A DNA stretch of 64,000 nucleotides from Pedobacter frigiditerrae (GCF_032678705.1 NZ_JAVTSS010000001.1:2170001-2234000); one strand, 5' to 3'. Positions 7,795 through 16,239 are shown, counted from the stretch's first letter. Program-made: numbers and translations. Notes: generated by a model from the letters alone, not told the origin.

Positions 7795-9702
7795 ATGGTA
7801 TCCTTTAACGAATTCTCTACGGTTCCTAGTTTATTACGCAACGTAGTAGAAAACATCCATAAACCTGAAGAGACATTCTTAATTCATAAAAAAAATACAA
7901 CTTGGGAAGAAATTTCTTTCAAAGACACTCTACTAAGAGCTGATGCGATTTCTGCATTCTTTCTAGAAAAAGGAATTGCCAAAGGCGATAGATTGGGTTT
8001 AATGATAGAAAACTCCCCTGAATATGTTTATTTCGATCAAGGTATTCAGCAGATTGGCGCTATCAATACATCAATTTATCCAACCTTATCAGAACACGAA
8101 GTAGAATATATTATCAATGATTCTGGAATTAAAGCTATTCTAATTGGTAATCCATTTTTGTTCAAGAAGATTTTAAAGATATCGGCCAATTGCCAAGAAC
8201 TAAAATACATCATTCCGGCTTTTGCAGGTTATGAAAAAGTGGCTATCCCAGAAGCTAACAAAGCTGAAATTATCGCTTTTACTACGTTATTGGAAAAAAC
8301 GGTAAGCAAGGAAGAGCAACACTTGATTAACCAAAGAAGAAGAGAGGTTTTACCTGCAGATGTATCTTCCTTAATTTATACATCGGGAACTACAGGAACT
8401 CCAAAGGGCGTAATGTTAACCCACAATAATTTTGTAGAAAATGTAAATGTGTGTTTGCAACAGATCCCTGTGATTGATGAAACGGAAACTTTCCTTTCTT
8501 TTTTACCACTTTCGCACGTGTTTGAGCGCACCGCCACTTACCATGTATGTTGCGCACAAGGTTGTAAAATCGCTTTTGCACAGAGCTTAGAATTATTAGC
8601 TAAAAACATGGGTGAAGTAAGGCCAACAGTGATGTCTTGCGTTCCACGTTTGTTAGAGCGTATTCACGATAAAGCAATTAAGTCTGGAACAGCAGGTGGC
8701 GGAACAAAAGCTAAAATATTTACTTGGGCTTTGACAACAGGGAATGATTATCGCGTTAAAAAAGAAGCAGGTAAAAACCCAGGCTTAATTTTAGGCGCTA
8801 AAAAAGCAATTGCAGAGAAATTAGTGTTCAGTAAAATCAAAGAAAAAACTGGTGGTCGCTTAAAGTTTATGATTTCTGGTGGTGCTGCCCTACCTAAAAA
8901 TGTGGGTGAGTTTTTTGGTGATTTAGGAATTAAAATTTTAGAAGGTTTTGGATTAACAGAAACTTCGCCGGTAATGTCGGTTACAGAATATCACAGACAA
9001 GTTTATGGCACAGTTGGTCGTGTAATACCAGGCATTGAAGTAGGTATCCAGAACTACGACACCAAGGAAATATTAACCATCCAAACACATGATAGTTTCA
9101 ATGAAGATTTCCAAAGTGAGGAAGGTGAATTAATTGTTCGCGGTCACTGTGTAATGAAAGGCTACTTTAACAAACCTGCAGAAACAGCTGAAGCAATTGA
9201 TAGAGATAAATGGTTTCATACGGGTGACATTGCCCGTTTTTATAAAGGGAATCTACAAATCACAGATAGGTTAAAGAACATGATTGTGAATGCTTATGGC
9301 AAAAATGTTTATCCCACACCCGTGGAGAACATTTATTTAAAAAGCCCTAAGATTGAACAATTGTTCTTAATTGGCGATAAACGTGAGTTCATTACTGCTA
9401 TTATTATTCCGAATAGGGAAACTTTACAGGAGACTTTTAATTTAAAGGAATCATTCTTCCAAGAAGGTGGAGATTTTATTGAAAATCCAGAGATTAAAGA
9501 GTGGTTTGAGAAAGACATCAAAAAGATTTCTAATGAATTAGCAAAGTTCGAGCGTATCAAAAACTTCAAAATAAAGCGTAATCCATTTAGTATGGAAGAA
9601 GGTGAAATTACCCCTACAATGAAGGTTAAACGCCGGGTTGTTGAGAAAAAATACGCTGATGCGATTAACGCGATGTATGAAGAAGGTGTTGAGGCGGAAT
9701 AG
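7795..9702 (+). CDS. fadD: Long-chain fatty acid-CoA ligase
   Basis: A 635-residue AMP-forming synthetase of the ANL superfamily that activates long-chain fatty acids to acyl-CoA at the cytoplasmic face of the inner membrane. The P-loop-like signature SSLIYTSGTTGTPKGVMLTH is at about residues 192-211. The adenylate motif is GFGLTETSPVMS (about 385), and KWFHTGDIA with DRLKNMIVNAYGKNVYP (about 470-500) gives the hinge aspartate and lysine. Length and the late KFERIKNFKI block fit the eukaryote-like long-chain ligase group (FadD15-like). Monocistronic. The symbol is given by family role and the exact chain-length range is unknown. Confidence 0.9.
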   Translation: MVSFNEFSTVPSLLRNVVENIHKPEETFLIHKKNTTWEEISFKDTLLRADAISAFFLEKGIAKGDRLGLMIENSPEYVYFDQGIQQIGAINTSIYPTLSEHEVEYIINDSGIKAILIGNPFLFKKILKISANCQELKYIIPAFAGYEKVAIPEANKAEIIAFTTLLEKTVSKEEQHLINQRRREVLPADVSSLIYTSGTTGTPKGVMLTHNNFVENVNVCLQQIPVIDETETFLSFLPLSHVFERTATYHVCCAQGCKIAFAQSLELLAKNMGEVRPTVMSCVPRLLERIHDKAIKSGTAGGGTKAKIFTWALTTGNDYRVKKEAGKNPGLILGAKKAIAEKLVFSKIKEKTGGRLKFMISGGAALPKNVGEFFGDLGIKILEGFGLTETSPVMSVTEYHRQVYGTVGRVIPGIEVGIQNYDTKEILTIQTHDSFNEDFQSEEGELIVRGHCVMKGYFNKPAETAEAIDRDKWFHTGDIARFYKGNLQITDRLKNMIVNAYGKNVYPTPVENIYLKSPKIEQLFLIGDKREFITAIIIPNRETLQETFNLKESFFQEGGDFIENPEIKEWFEKDIKKISNELAKFERIKNFKIKRNPFSMEEGEITPTMKVKRRVVEKKYADAINAMYEEGVEAE

Positions 9703-9758
9703 CCGATATCTTAAAATCCTTCAATAATTTATATAATTCAATCTCCCTATAAATTTTT

Positions 9759-9789
9759 TTCCCAAATTGGGAACTTTTATTTACCTTTG
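9759..9789 (+). promoter_or_regulatory. higBA promoter with palindromic operator
   Basis: A perfect 15-base palindrome TTCCCAAATTGGGAA (9759-9773) is followed by a -7 box TACCTTTG (9782-9789). Transcription would begin near 9796, almost at the TTG start of higB, so the message is nearly leaderless. The palindrome is a natural candidate operator for the HigA antitoxin. Confidence 0.6.
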
Positions 9790-9799
9790 AATTAATAAC

Positions 9800-10093
9800 T
9801 TGAGAATAATTGCTAAAAAGACCCTTAGAGAATTTTGGAATAAACATCCAGATTGTGAAGAACAATTAAAATCTTGGTATCAGGAAACTGAAAATTCAGA
9901 ATGGCTTAGTCCAAATGATATTAAAAAAGATTACCCTTCTGCTAGTATATTGGGAGATAACAGAATTGTTTTTAACATTAAAGGAAACCATTATCGAATA
10001 ATTATCAAGATTAACTATGATTATCAAATGATTTGGATAAGGTTTGTAGGCACTCACTCTGAGTATGATAGAATAAATGCTAATAAAATTTAA
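9800..10093 (+). CDS. higB: Type II toxin HigB (RelE-like mRNA interferase)
   Basis: A 97-residue HigB toxin, a ribosome-dependent mRNA endonuclease of the RelE fold. The beginning RIIAKKTLREFWNKHPDCEEQLKSWY and the end IWIRFVGTHSEYDRI are typical of the family, including the C-terminal FVGTHxEYD block. The start is TTG at 9800: an in-frame TGA at 9788-9790 lies just upstream and no ATG fits. It is paired with higA 3 bases downstream, in the toxin-first order normal for higBA. Confidence 0.93.
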   Translation: MRIIAKKTLREFWNKHPDCEEQLKSWYQETENSEWLSPNDIKKDYPSASILGDNRIVFNIKGNHYRIIIKINYDYQMIWIRFVGTHSEYDRINANKI

Positions 10094-10096
10094 ACA

Positions 10097-10453
10097 ATGA
10101 ATATTAAACCTATAAAAAACGAAATTGATTACGAACAAGCTTTAACTAGACTTGAGGTAATTTTCGATGCAAAAAAAGGTTCTCCACAAGGTGATGAACT
10201 TGAGATATTAGGAATATTGATTGAAAAATATGAAAATGAGCACTTCCCAATAGATTTACCTGACCCAATTGAAGCGATTAAATTTAGAATGGAGCAAATG
10301 GGTTATAATCAAACGGATTTAGCAAAAGTTGTAGGACTAAAAAGTAGAGCTAGCGAAATTTTAAATAGAAAACGAAAACTATCTTTAGAAATGATTAGAC
10401 AACTACATGAGAGCCTAAAAATACCCACTGATGTTTTAATACAAGCTTATTAA
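10097..10453 (+). CDS. higA: Antitoxin HigA, XRE-type HTH
   Basis: A 118-residue antitoxin. The N-terminal 60 residues form an acidic helical region (ALTRLEVIFDAKKGSPQGDELEILGILIEKYE), and residues about 60-115 form a lambda-repressor-like HTH (EQMGYNQTDLAKVVGLKSRASEILNRKRKLS). It neutralises HigB and should repress the operon at the upstream palindrome. Three bases separate it from the toxin stop, so the two are translationally coupled. Codon use does not stand out from the neighbours. Confidence 0.93.
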   Translation: MNIKPIKNEIDYEQALTRLEVIFDAKKGSPQGDELEILGILIEKYENEHFPIDLPDPIEAIKFRMEQMGYNQTDLAKVVGLKSRASEILNRKRKLSLEMIRQLHESLKIPTDVLIQAY

Positions 10454-10606
10454 ACGAATTATCTTTTAAACACTTCATTTTGTTTGCGTTGTACTATTGG
10501 TTGATAGTTTAAGCAATCATAATTTAACAGGAAATAATTATATCTCATTTTTTAGCACAGCATAAAAGCAACCTAGGTATCTAGCACAAGCTTTCGTTTT
10601 ATAAAC

Positions 10607-10675
10607 GGGATAGCAGCGAAAATCCTTTTATCATACTGAGCATAGCGAAGGATAAAAGATTGCAGCGCATAGCCC
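10607..10675. repeat. REP-like inverted repeat in 329-base gap
   Basis: The gap 10454-10782 contains no gene. It holds an imperfect inverted repeat: left arm 10607-10632 (starting GGGATAGCAGCGAAAATCC) and right arm 10651-10675 (ending GCAGCGCATAGCCC), with core pairing CTTTTATC/GATAAAAG. The loop reads ATACTGAGCATAGCGAAG, resembling the CTGAGCGTAGTCGAAG core of the element at 56286-56343. The rest of the gap is plain AT-rich sequence plus the lysS promoter. Confidence 0.65.
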
Positions 10676-10759
10676 GACCAACTTTAATAGTTGCAGTCAT
10701 TTGCTTTTCAAATCATTTAATAAGATAAGCTCATGTCCCTCAATGACGGAAGAATTTAT

Positions 10760-10767
10760 TACTTTTG
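10760..10767 (+). promoter_or_regulatory. -7 box of lysS
   Basis: TACTTTTG (10760-10767) is an exact TAnnTTTG box, 15 bases before the lysS ATG, so the leader would be very short. No good -33 TTG is visible at the usual distance. Confidence 0.45.
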
Positions 10768-10782
10768 CACAAAATACTATAA

Positions 10783-12492
10783 ATGAGTACAGGATTATCA
10801 GAACAGGAATTATTACGTCGCGATTCGTTAAAACAACTTCGCGAATTGGGCATCAACCCATATCCTGCAGAAGCTTATGAAATAAATGCCAATGCAGCAG
10901 ACATTTTAGCGAACTACGAAAAAGATAAAACAGCATATAAGACCATCAGCCTTGCTGGAAGAATAATGGGACGTAACATCATGGGTGCAGCTTCTTTTGC
11001 TGAATTACAGGATGCAACTGGCCGTATTCAAATCTATTTAAAACGTGATGAGCTTTGTCCTGGTGATGATAAGACGCTTTACAATACTGTATTTAAGAAA
11101 TTATTAGACATAGGTGATTTCATCGGAATTGAGGGTTATATATTTACTACTCAAACCGGAGAAATATCTATCCACGTTACTAAATTTACTGTACTTTCTA
11201 AATCTTTACGTCCCTTACCTATAGTAAAACGTGATGATGAAGGAAACGTTTATGACGGCTTTACCAATCCTGAATTACGTTACAGAATGCGTTATGTGGA
11301 TTTAACGGTTAACCCAGATTATAAACAAATCTTCATTAATCGCTCTAAAGTGATTAACACGATGCGTAATTACTTTGACAATCAAGGCTGGATGGAAGTA
11401 GAAACTCCAATCCTACAGGCGGTTCATGGCGGTGCAGCTGCTCGTCCGTTTGCAACACATCATAATACTTTAGATATGCCATTATTCCTTCGTATTGCGA
11501 ATGAATTATATTTAAAAAGGTTAATTGTTGCAGGTTTTGATGGTGTTTATGAGTTCGGTAAAATGTTCAGAAATGAAGGTATGGACCGTACACACAACCC
11601 AGAGTTTACCGCAATGGAAATCTATGTAGCTTATAAAGACTATATCTGGATGATGGCCATGGTAGAAGAATGTTTAGAGAAAATTGCTACTGCTATTCAC
11701 GGACAACCAGTTGTTAAAGTTGGCGAACATGAAATTAATTTCGGTGGACCATACGAGAAATTAACGATGTATGAGTCGATAGAAAAATATACAGGCATTG
11801 ATGTTTCTGCCATGAGTGAAGCTGAAATTGCTGCTGAATGTAAAAAATTGGGCATTGAAATAGATGATTCGATGGGCAGAGGTAAATTAATCGATGAATT
11901 ATTCAGCGAAAAAGTTGAAGCAAATTTAATTCAGCCAACTTACATTACCGACTATCCTTTGGAGATGACTCCATTAGCTAAAAAACACCGTAGCAAAGAT
12001 GGTTTGGTAGAACGTTTTGAGTTATTTGTAAATGGTAAAGAAATTGCCAATGCTTACTCTGAATTAAACGACCCAATTGACCAAAAAGAACGCTTTGAAG
12101 AGCAATTGAAATTAGCTGCCAGAGGCGATGATGAGGCTATGGCAATGGATGATGATTTTGTTCGTGCTTTAGAATATGGTATGCCTCCTACTTCGGGATT
12201 AGGTATTGGGATAGATCGTTTGGTAATGCTAATGACTAATCAATCTACCATTCAGGAAGTATTGTTCTTCCCGCAGATGCGCCCCGAGAAGAAGAAAATT
12301 GAGCTTACAACTGAAGAAACAGAATTATTTAACTTAGTTAAAGAAGATGAGCAATATCTGTTAACTGATATTAAGGCAAAATTGACTGATTGGAGCAACA
12401 AAAAATGGGATACAACTTTAAAGGGCTTAACCGGAAAAGCAATTTTAAAAGTTACAAAAACAGATGATGGTTTGTTTTTATCGCGTAAATAG
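10783..12492 (+). CDS. lysS: Lysyl-tRNA synthetase, class II
   Basis: A 569-residue class II synthetase charging tRNA-Lys. An OB-fold anticodon domain (about 55-160, IMGRNIMGAASFAELQDATG) precedes the catalytic domain, which has motif 1 near VINTMRNYFDNQGWMEVETP, motif 2 FRNEGMDRTHNPEFTAMEIY and motif 3 GLGIGIDRLVMLMT. Typical bacterial enzymes end soon after FPQMRPEK. This one carries about 65 further residues (LTTEETELFNLVKEDEQYLL onwards), a C-terminal extension that I regard as lineage-specific. Two hairpins follow the gene, the second being a terminator. Confidence 0.97.
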   Translation: MSTGLSEQELLRRDSLKQLRELGINPYPAEAYEINANAADILANYEKDKTAYKTISLAGRIMGRNIMGAASFAELQDATGRIQIYLKRDELCPGDDKTLYNTVFKKLLDIGDFIGIEGYIFTTQTGEISIHVTKFTVLSKSLRPLPIVKRDDEGNVYDGFTNPELRYRMRYVDLTVNPDYKQIFINRSKVINTMRNYFDNQGWMEVETPILQAVHGGAAARPFATHHNTLDMPLFLRIANELYLKRLIVAGFDGVYEFGKMFRNEGMDRTHNPEFTAMEIYVAYKDYIWMMAMVEECLEKIATAIHGQPVVKVGEHEINFGGPYEKLTMYESIEKYTGIDVSAMSEAEIAAECKKLGIEIDDSMGRGKLIDELFSEKVEANLIQPTYITDYPLEMTPLAKKHRSKDGLVERFELFVNGKEIANAYSELNDPIDQKERFEEQLKLAARGDDEAMAMDDDFVRALEYGMPPTSGLGIGIDRLVMLMTNQSTIQEVLFFPQMRPEKKKIELTTEETELFNLVKEDEQYLLTDIKAKLTDWSNKKWDTTLKGLTGKAILKVTKTDDGLFLSRK

Positions 12493-12514
12493 TTAGCGTC
12501 TTCTAACGATGGAT

Positions 12515-12562
12515 TAGTCATCCGATGAATATGTAGTGTTGCAAATATTCATCGGATGACTA
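12515..12562. repeat. Perfect 18-bp stem hairpin after lysS
   Basis: TAGTCATCCGATGAATAT (12515-12532) pairs perfectly with ATATTCATCGGATGACTA (12545-12562) around a 12-base loop. It lies 22 bases after the lysS stop and lacks a T-run, so it is more likely a 3' mRNA stabiliser or an inserted palindromic element than a terminator. Confidence 0.8.
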
Positions 12563-12598
12563 GCTTACAAGTGTTAACATAATCATAACAAAAACTTA

Positions 12599-12640
12599 AA
12601 GCCTTGTTGTATAAATATACGACAAGGCTTCTTTAATTTT
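12599..12640 (+). terminator. Terminator of lysS
   Basis: Stem AAGCCTTGTTGTATA/TATACGACAAGGCTT (12599-12630, one G-T pair) followed by a T-rich tract to 12640. Confidence 0.85.
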
Positions 12641-12663
12641 AGGCAGTTGAAAATAAGTATGTT

Positions 12664-12873
12664 ATGAATAGCACTAGCCTAGAAATTACCGAAAAAGAAT
12701 ATTGCATTAAGCTGAGTAAAGAAACATTCGACCTTTCTTTAATCCGTCAGTTAATTAAACGCATACAAGCAGAAGAATTATTTTTCAGTCGTAAAAATGA
12801 CTTTGAGGAAGATTTAATCAGTAGAAGTTCATCAGAATTTGAAGAGAACTTTGATAGATTGGATGATAAATAA
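12664..12873 (+). CDS. Small hypothetical protein, 69 aa
   Basis: A 69-residue charged protein with an ATG start, no signal peptide and no cysteine pattern. The order is a short beta-like stretch (LEITEKEYCIKLSKE), an amphipathic helix (SLIRQLIKRIQAEE) and an acidic serine-rich tail. The shape recalls small antitoxin-like or regulator-like proteins, but there is no toxin gene beside it and I cannot assign a family. It follows the lysS terminator and is bordered downstream by a word-built inverted repeat. Confidence 0.55.
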   Translation: MNSTSLEITEKEYCIKLSKETFDLSLIRQLIKRIQAEELFFSRKNDFEEDLISRSSSEFEENFDRLDDK

Positions 12874-12879
12874 GAAATA

Positions 12880-13000
12880 GACCGAAAGTCGGGAAGCCCG
12901 AAAGAAAAGTCACTTAGAAAATAAATAGATTCAAAAATCCGCAAACCAAAGGTTATATATCCAAACCTCTGAGTTGCGGACTTTTCCGACTTTCGGACTA
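12880..13000. repeat. Nested inverted repeat, GACCGAAAGTCGG words
   Basis: Outer arms: GACCGAAAGTCGGGAAGCCC... (12880-12912) against ...TTTTCCGACTTTCGGACTA (12981-13000). Inner arms: TCCGCAA (12938-12944) against TTGCGGA (12974-12980). It lies between two convergent genes. The outer word also occurs at 2613-2631, 7636-7676 and 30721-30748. Confidence 0.7.
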
Positions 13001-13001
13001 A

Positions 13002-13544
13002 TTAACGGCTATAACGAACCTGTTGTTGTTTGTCCATCATCCCCATCTGATCTTTCATTTGTTTGATTTGATCAGCTAATAATTTTTGTTTATCTGCTTT
13101 TTTAGCTTCTTGCAGGTATCTATTTGCTTCTAGTTTATTTCTTTTACCCATTGCAATTCCTGCCAAACTTAATTTAGCCAAGGCAATGTTATGGTCCATG
13201 TGTAAACCCAAGTTTAACGCAGCCTTGAAATACTTTTCAGATTTCATTGGTGCTTTTCTAGATTCGATTAATCCAATTAACAAGTTATAATAACCGTGTT
13301 GAACTCTATTTAGTTCCTTCTCATAGTTTTTAATTCTTCCTAAAAACTGCTCGGCCTTTGGCATATTATCTTTACGTAAATACCATTGAGCGATTAACAT
13401 ATTTTCGTTGTAGAAATAAGTAATAAAAATGAATATGCTTAAAAAGACTAAAAGGATTCCCCAGCCCCAAAAGCCGAAGATAAAAAGTGCAACTGCTGCA
13501 CCAACAAAAGCAAAGCCTATAATTAGGCGTATTAGATTTGGCAT
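13002..13544 (-). CDS. Membrane protein with TPR-like cytoplasmic part
   Basis: A 180-residue protein starting at the ATG at 13544 (MPNLIRLIIGFAFVGAA). A 187-residue version would need a TTG that falls next to a promoter-like GATATTTG. Two hydrophobic segments (about residues 5-25 and 28-45) anchor it in the inner membrane. The remainder is helical with TPR-like repetition (KAEQFLGRIKNYEKELNRVQHGYYNLLIG, KSEKYFKAALNLGLHMDHNIAL, EANRYLQEAKKADKQ; described as helical pairs). The tail is rich in Met, Gln and Lys. No catalytic domain is visible. Probably a scaffold or interaction protein; no partner is identified. Confidence 0.75.
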   Translation of the reverse strand: MPNLIRLIIGFAFVGAAVALFIFGFWGWGILLVFLSIFIFITYFYNENMLIAQWYLRKDNMPKAEQFLGRIKNYEKELNRVQHGYYNLLIGLIESRKAPMKSEKYFKAALNLGLHMDHNIALAKLSLAGIAMGKRNKLEANRYLQEAKKADKQKLLADQIKQMKDQMGMMDKQQQVRYSR

Positions 13545-13698
13545 AGAATTATAATATTTGTGCAAATATCGTGTTTATATACCAAAAAATAGATTTAAAA
13601 TTTATAATTTCATCAAATATTACAATTGAAAATAAATGACTTTTTTAAAAGTTAAACTATTTATATGTTGTATCGTCTTACCTTGAAATTATATTTAC

Positions 13699-14253
13699 AT
13701 GAAGAACTTACTTACTAGTCTAATCTTATTATTTGCCATGAATGCAAGTGCACAAGAGTTAAATAAAAAAATTGAAGATCCAAATAGACATAAACAAGTC
13801 ATGTTAAACCTGTGTACAAGGGAAGGAATTACTTCATTCCCTGAATTTAAAGAAAGTTATGACCCTAACTATGCTGCTTACAAACCAGATTCTACTGCAT
13901 TCGCAGATTTATCTAAACTTATAAAAGGTAAAAAAATTACGATTGTTTTGGGCACATGGTGTGGAGATAGTAAATATCAAGTTCCTCATTTTTTAAAAAT
14001 AATGGACGGTCTTAAAATTGATGAAGATAAAATAACCATTATTGGAGTAGACGGAGCCAAACACGCTGAAAATGGTTTAATTGATAGCTTAAAAATCACA
14101 AATGTTCCAACATTCATCTTCTTCGATAAAAAAGGAAAAGAAGTTGGCCGCATTACTGAGCATCCAAAAGAAACGTTAGAAAAGGATATGCTTAAAATTT
14201 TGGCAGTAACCAAGAAAACTAAGGCAGCAAAAACAGAAACAAAAACCAAGTAA
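13699..14253 (+). CDS. Periplasmic thioredoxin-like protein
   Basis: A 184-residue protein with a signal peptide (MKNLLTSLILLFAMNASAQ) and a thioredoxin fold. The active-site position reads GTWCGDSKYQVP, giving a single cysteine (WCGDS) in place of CxxC, so a disulfide reductase role is doubtful. The cis-proline region is ITNVPTFIFFDKKGKEVGRI. The C-terminus is a lysine/threonine-rich tail. It is followed after one base by ung, so the two may share a transcript. The single-cysteine WCGDS pattern is seen in bacillithiol/bacilliredoxin-like or TlpA-like families; function is uncertain. Confidence 0.8.
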   Translation: MKNLLTSLILLFAMNASAQELNKKIEDPNRHKQVMLNLCTREGITSFPEFKESYDPNYAAYKPDSTAFADLSKLIKGKKITIVLGTWCGDSKYQVPHFLKIMDGLKIDEDKITIIGVDGAKHAENGLIDSLKITNVPTFIFFDKKGKEVGRITEHPKETLEKDMLKILAVTKKTKAAKTETKTK

Positions 14254-14254
14254 T

Positions 14255-14941
14255 ATGGCTGCTACATTAGAACCTGGATGGTTAAATGTGTTAAGCAATG
14301 AACTTGAGAAACCTTACATGAAGACCCTTAAATCCTTTTTGCTAGAAGAAAAGCAGAAAGGATTTGTTGTTTATCCTAAAGGGGTTGATATATTCAATGC
14401 ATTTAACCATACACCTTTCGACAAAGTTAAAGTTGTTATTTTAGGTCAAGATCCATATCATGGGCAAGGGCAAGCTCATGGACTTTCTTTTTCTGTTCAA
14501 AAAGGAATTACAGTTCCACCTTCTTTAAAAAATATGTATAAGGAGCTGGCAGAAGAATTCCCAGATTTCAAGATACCTAATCACGGTGATTTAACTGCTT
14601 GGGCAGACCAAGGAGTTTTATTATTAAATGCAACCTTAACAGTTCGTGCCAATGAAGCTGGCTCGCATCAGAAACAAGGCTGGGAAATATTTACTGATTA
14701 TGTTATCTCGCAGTTATCTGCCCAAAAAACTGGATTGGTATTCTTGCTTTGGGGCAGATTTGCGCAGCAAAAAGAAAGCTTAATAGATACGGGCAAACAT
14801 TTTGTATTGAAGGCTGCACACCCCTCTCCTTTTTCTGCTTATAATGGTTTTTTCGGTTCAAACCATTTTAAGATGACTAATGAAATTTTAGAAAAAGAAG
14901 GGTTGAAAGGGATTAATTGGCAGATAGACCCCAATCCCTAA
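14255..14941 (+). CDS. ung: Uracil-DNA glycosylase
   Basis: A 228-residue family 1 uracil-DNA glycosylase that excises uracil from DNA in base-excision repair. The water-activating loop GQDPYHGQGQAHGLSFSV has the catalytic aspartate (about residue 70), and the leucine loop AAHPSPFSAYNGFFG has the catalytic histidine (about residue 192). The uracil-recognising Asn is in LLLNATLTV. Length is typical. Its stop codon lies inside the left arm of a bidirectional terminator shared with the convergent Lrp gene. Confidence 0.97.
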   Translation: MAATLEPGWLNVLSNELEKPYMKTLKSFLLEEKQKGFVVYPKGVDIFNAFNHTPFDKVKVVILGQDPYHGQGQAHGLSFSVQKGITVPPSLKNMYKELAEEFPDFKIPNHGDLTAWADQGVLLLNATLTVRANEAGSHQKQGWEIFTDYVISQLSAQKTGLVFLLWGRFAQQKESLIDTGKHFVLKAAHPSPFSAYNGFFGSNHFKMTNEILEKEGLKGINWQIDPNP

Positions 14942-14975
14942 AGGAGCTTTATACTATCCCCTTTAGGGGTTGGGG
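14929..14975. terminator. Bidirectional terminator between ung and Lrp gene
   Basis: CCCCAATCCCTAAAGG (14929-14944) pairs with CCTTTAGGGGTTGGGG (14960-14975) with one mismatch. The left arm covers the ung stop codon and the right arm ends 4 bases from the Lrp-gene stop. Confidence 0.75.
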
Positions 14976-14979
14976 GTTC

Positions 14980-15450
14980 TTAATACTCCAATGGCACAAT
15001 AGGCTCTTTCTTGGTAGTAGACATGATCATCATCGTTTGGAATGTTTTAACCACAGAAATCTTGCTAATTTTATCCATGATCAAGCGCTCATATGCTTTG
15101 ATGTCGTTTACATAAACTTTCAATAAAAAGTCTGCCTGACCAGTTACGTGGTGGCATTCAGTAATTTCATTGATTTGGTTAACTTCATCCAAAAATATTT
15201 GAATGGTATTGTTTTTATGAAAGTCTAATTGAACTTGAATAAAGGTTTTAATACCCAATCCTAATTTTTCTTCATCAACTAAGGCGTGGTAACTTTTAAT
15301 ATAACCAGACATCTCCAATTTACGAACACGTTCCAAAGTTGGTGCAGGTGATAGGCCAATTTCTTGCGATAAAAGTAAATTGGTTATTCTACCATTCTCT
15401 TGAAGCAGTTTTAAAATTTTAAAATCGGTTTTATCTAGTTCAGTTGCCAT
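14980..15450 (-). CDS. Lrp/AsnC family transcriptional regulator
   Basis: A 156-residue Lrp/AsnC regulator starting at the ATG at 15450 (MATELDKTDFKILKLLQENG). The longer alternative uses TTG and overlaps the promoter box. The N-terminal HTH is ITNLLLSQEIGLSPAPTLERVRKLEMSG (about residues 22-50). The C-terminal RAM ligand-binding domain includes VTGQADFLLKVYVNDIKAYE. Such proteins form octamers and sense amino acids; the effector is unknown. It is divergent from the DtxR-type regulator gene. Confidence 0.93.
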   Translation of the reverse strand: MATELDKTDFKILKLLQENGRITNLLLSQEIGLSPAPTLERVRKLEMSGYIKSYHALVDEEKLGLGIKTFIQVQLDFHKNNTIQIFLDEVNQINEITECHHVTGQADFLLKVYVNDIKAYERLIMDKISKISVVKTFQTMMIMSTTKKEPIVPLEY

Positions 15451-15468
15451 AAAATTTGATTTGATGTT

Positions 15469-15499
15469 CAAAGGTAGTATACTAATGCAATCTAGCCAA
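15469..15499 (-). promoter_or_regulatory. Promoter of Lrp gene
   Basis: On the minus strand: TTG (complement of 15497-15499), a 20-base spacer and TACCTTTG (complement of 15469-15476). The -33 region sits in TTTGGCTAGA, a half-site resembling the DtxR-box arm found at 15551-15566. Confidence 0.55.
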
Positions 15500-15550
15500 A
15501 TATTATTCTAAAAAATTTAATATTAAATACTTTTTATTTTACAAAATACT

Positions 15551-15566
15551 TTTAGATTTGGCTAAA
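15551..15566 (+). promoter_or_regulatory. Candidate DtxR/MntR operator over -7 box
   Basis: TTTAGATTTGGCTAAA has inverted TTTAG/CTAAA arms and shares 13 of 16 bases with the perfect palindrome TTTAGATTAATCTAAA in the TonB-receptor promoter (20861-20876). The -7 box TAGATTTG (15553-15560) lies inside it, so a bound repressor would block RNA polymerase. This suggests autoregulation. Confidence 0.65.
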
Positions 15567-15587
15567 TTTAAAATTAGATAAACAAAA

Positions 15588-16238
15588 ATGCAATCCTATA
15601 CTGAAGAGAATTACCTTAAAATAATCTATCATTTGTCGGTTATTAGTAATCCGGTTCAAACTAATGCTATTGCCGAGAAGATTCAAACTAAGGCTGCCTC
15701 GGTTACAGATATGCTAAAAAAGTTATCTGATAAGGAATTGGTAGATTATGTAAAATACCAAGGTGTTACCTTAACGGAAAAGGGAAAACTTGCTGCAATA
15801 AATATTGTTAGGAAACATAGGCTATGGGAAGTTTTTTTAGTAGAAAAATTAAATTTTAAATGGGATGAAGTGCATGATGTAGCTGAGGAATTGGAACACA
15901 TTAAATCAACTTTGTTAGTAGAAAGATTAGACGAGTTCTTAGAATTCCCTAAAGTAGACCCTCATGGTGATCCTATACCAGATCAACACGGAAATTTTGC
16001 AGCAATTGCTTTTGTTAAACTAAATAAGCTTAAAGTAAACGACAAGGGCACTATAACAGGAGTTAGCGAGCATTCCTCTCCTTTTCTAAAACACTTAGAA
16101 AAATTAGGGTTGACATTAGGAAAAAAAATAGAAGTTTCAGAAATCATAGATTTTGATGGTTCTGTAGAATTATTAATTGATGGAAATAAATTGAACATTA
16201 GTAGAGAAGTGGCAAAACACATATTAATTAGCAAATAA
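15588..16238 (+). CDS. DtxR/MntR-family metal-dependent repressor
   Basis: A 216-residue iron/manganese-dependent repressor. Order: N-terminal winged HTH (residues 1-60, TNAIAEKIQTKAASVTDMLKK), a metal-binding dimerisation domain (about 65-140, RKHRLWEVFLVEKL, DEVHDVAEELEHIKS and PKVDPHGDPIP, with the usual His/Glu ligands) and a C-terminal FeoA/SH3-like domain (about 145-216). The next gene, one base downstream, is an NRAMP transporter, pointing to manganese or iron homeostasis. A matching palindrome covers its own -7 box and another sits in the TonB-receptor promoter. I call it MntR-like and leave the symbol open, because metal specificity is not settled by sequence. Confidence 0.92.
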   Translation: MQSYTEENYLKIIYHLSVISNPVQTNAIAEKIQTKAASVTDMLKKLSDKELVDYVKYQGVTLTEKGKLAAINIVRKHRLWEVFLVEKLNFKWDEVHDVAEELEHIKSTLLVERLDEFLEFPKVDPHGDPIPDQHGNFAAIAFVKLNKLKVNDKGTITGVSEHSSPFLKHLEKLGLTLGKKIEVSEIIDFDGSVELLIDGNKLNISREVAKHILISK

Positions 16239-16239
16239 G

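Noticed and set aside
10454..10782. Possible tRNA or small RNA gene in the higBA-lysS gap
   Set aside because: The inverted repeat there has no cloverleaf and no CCA end, and it matches the REP-like core seen elsewhere.
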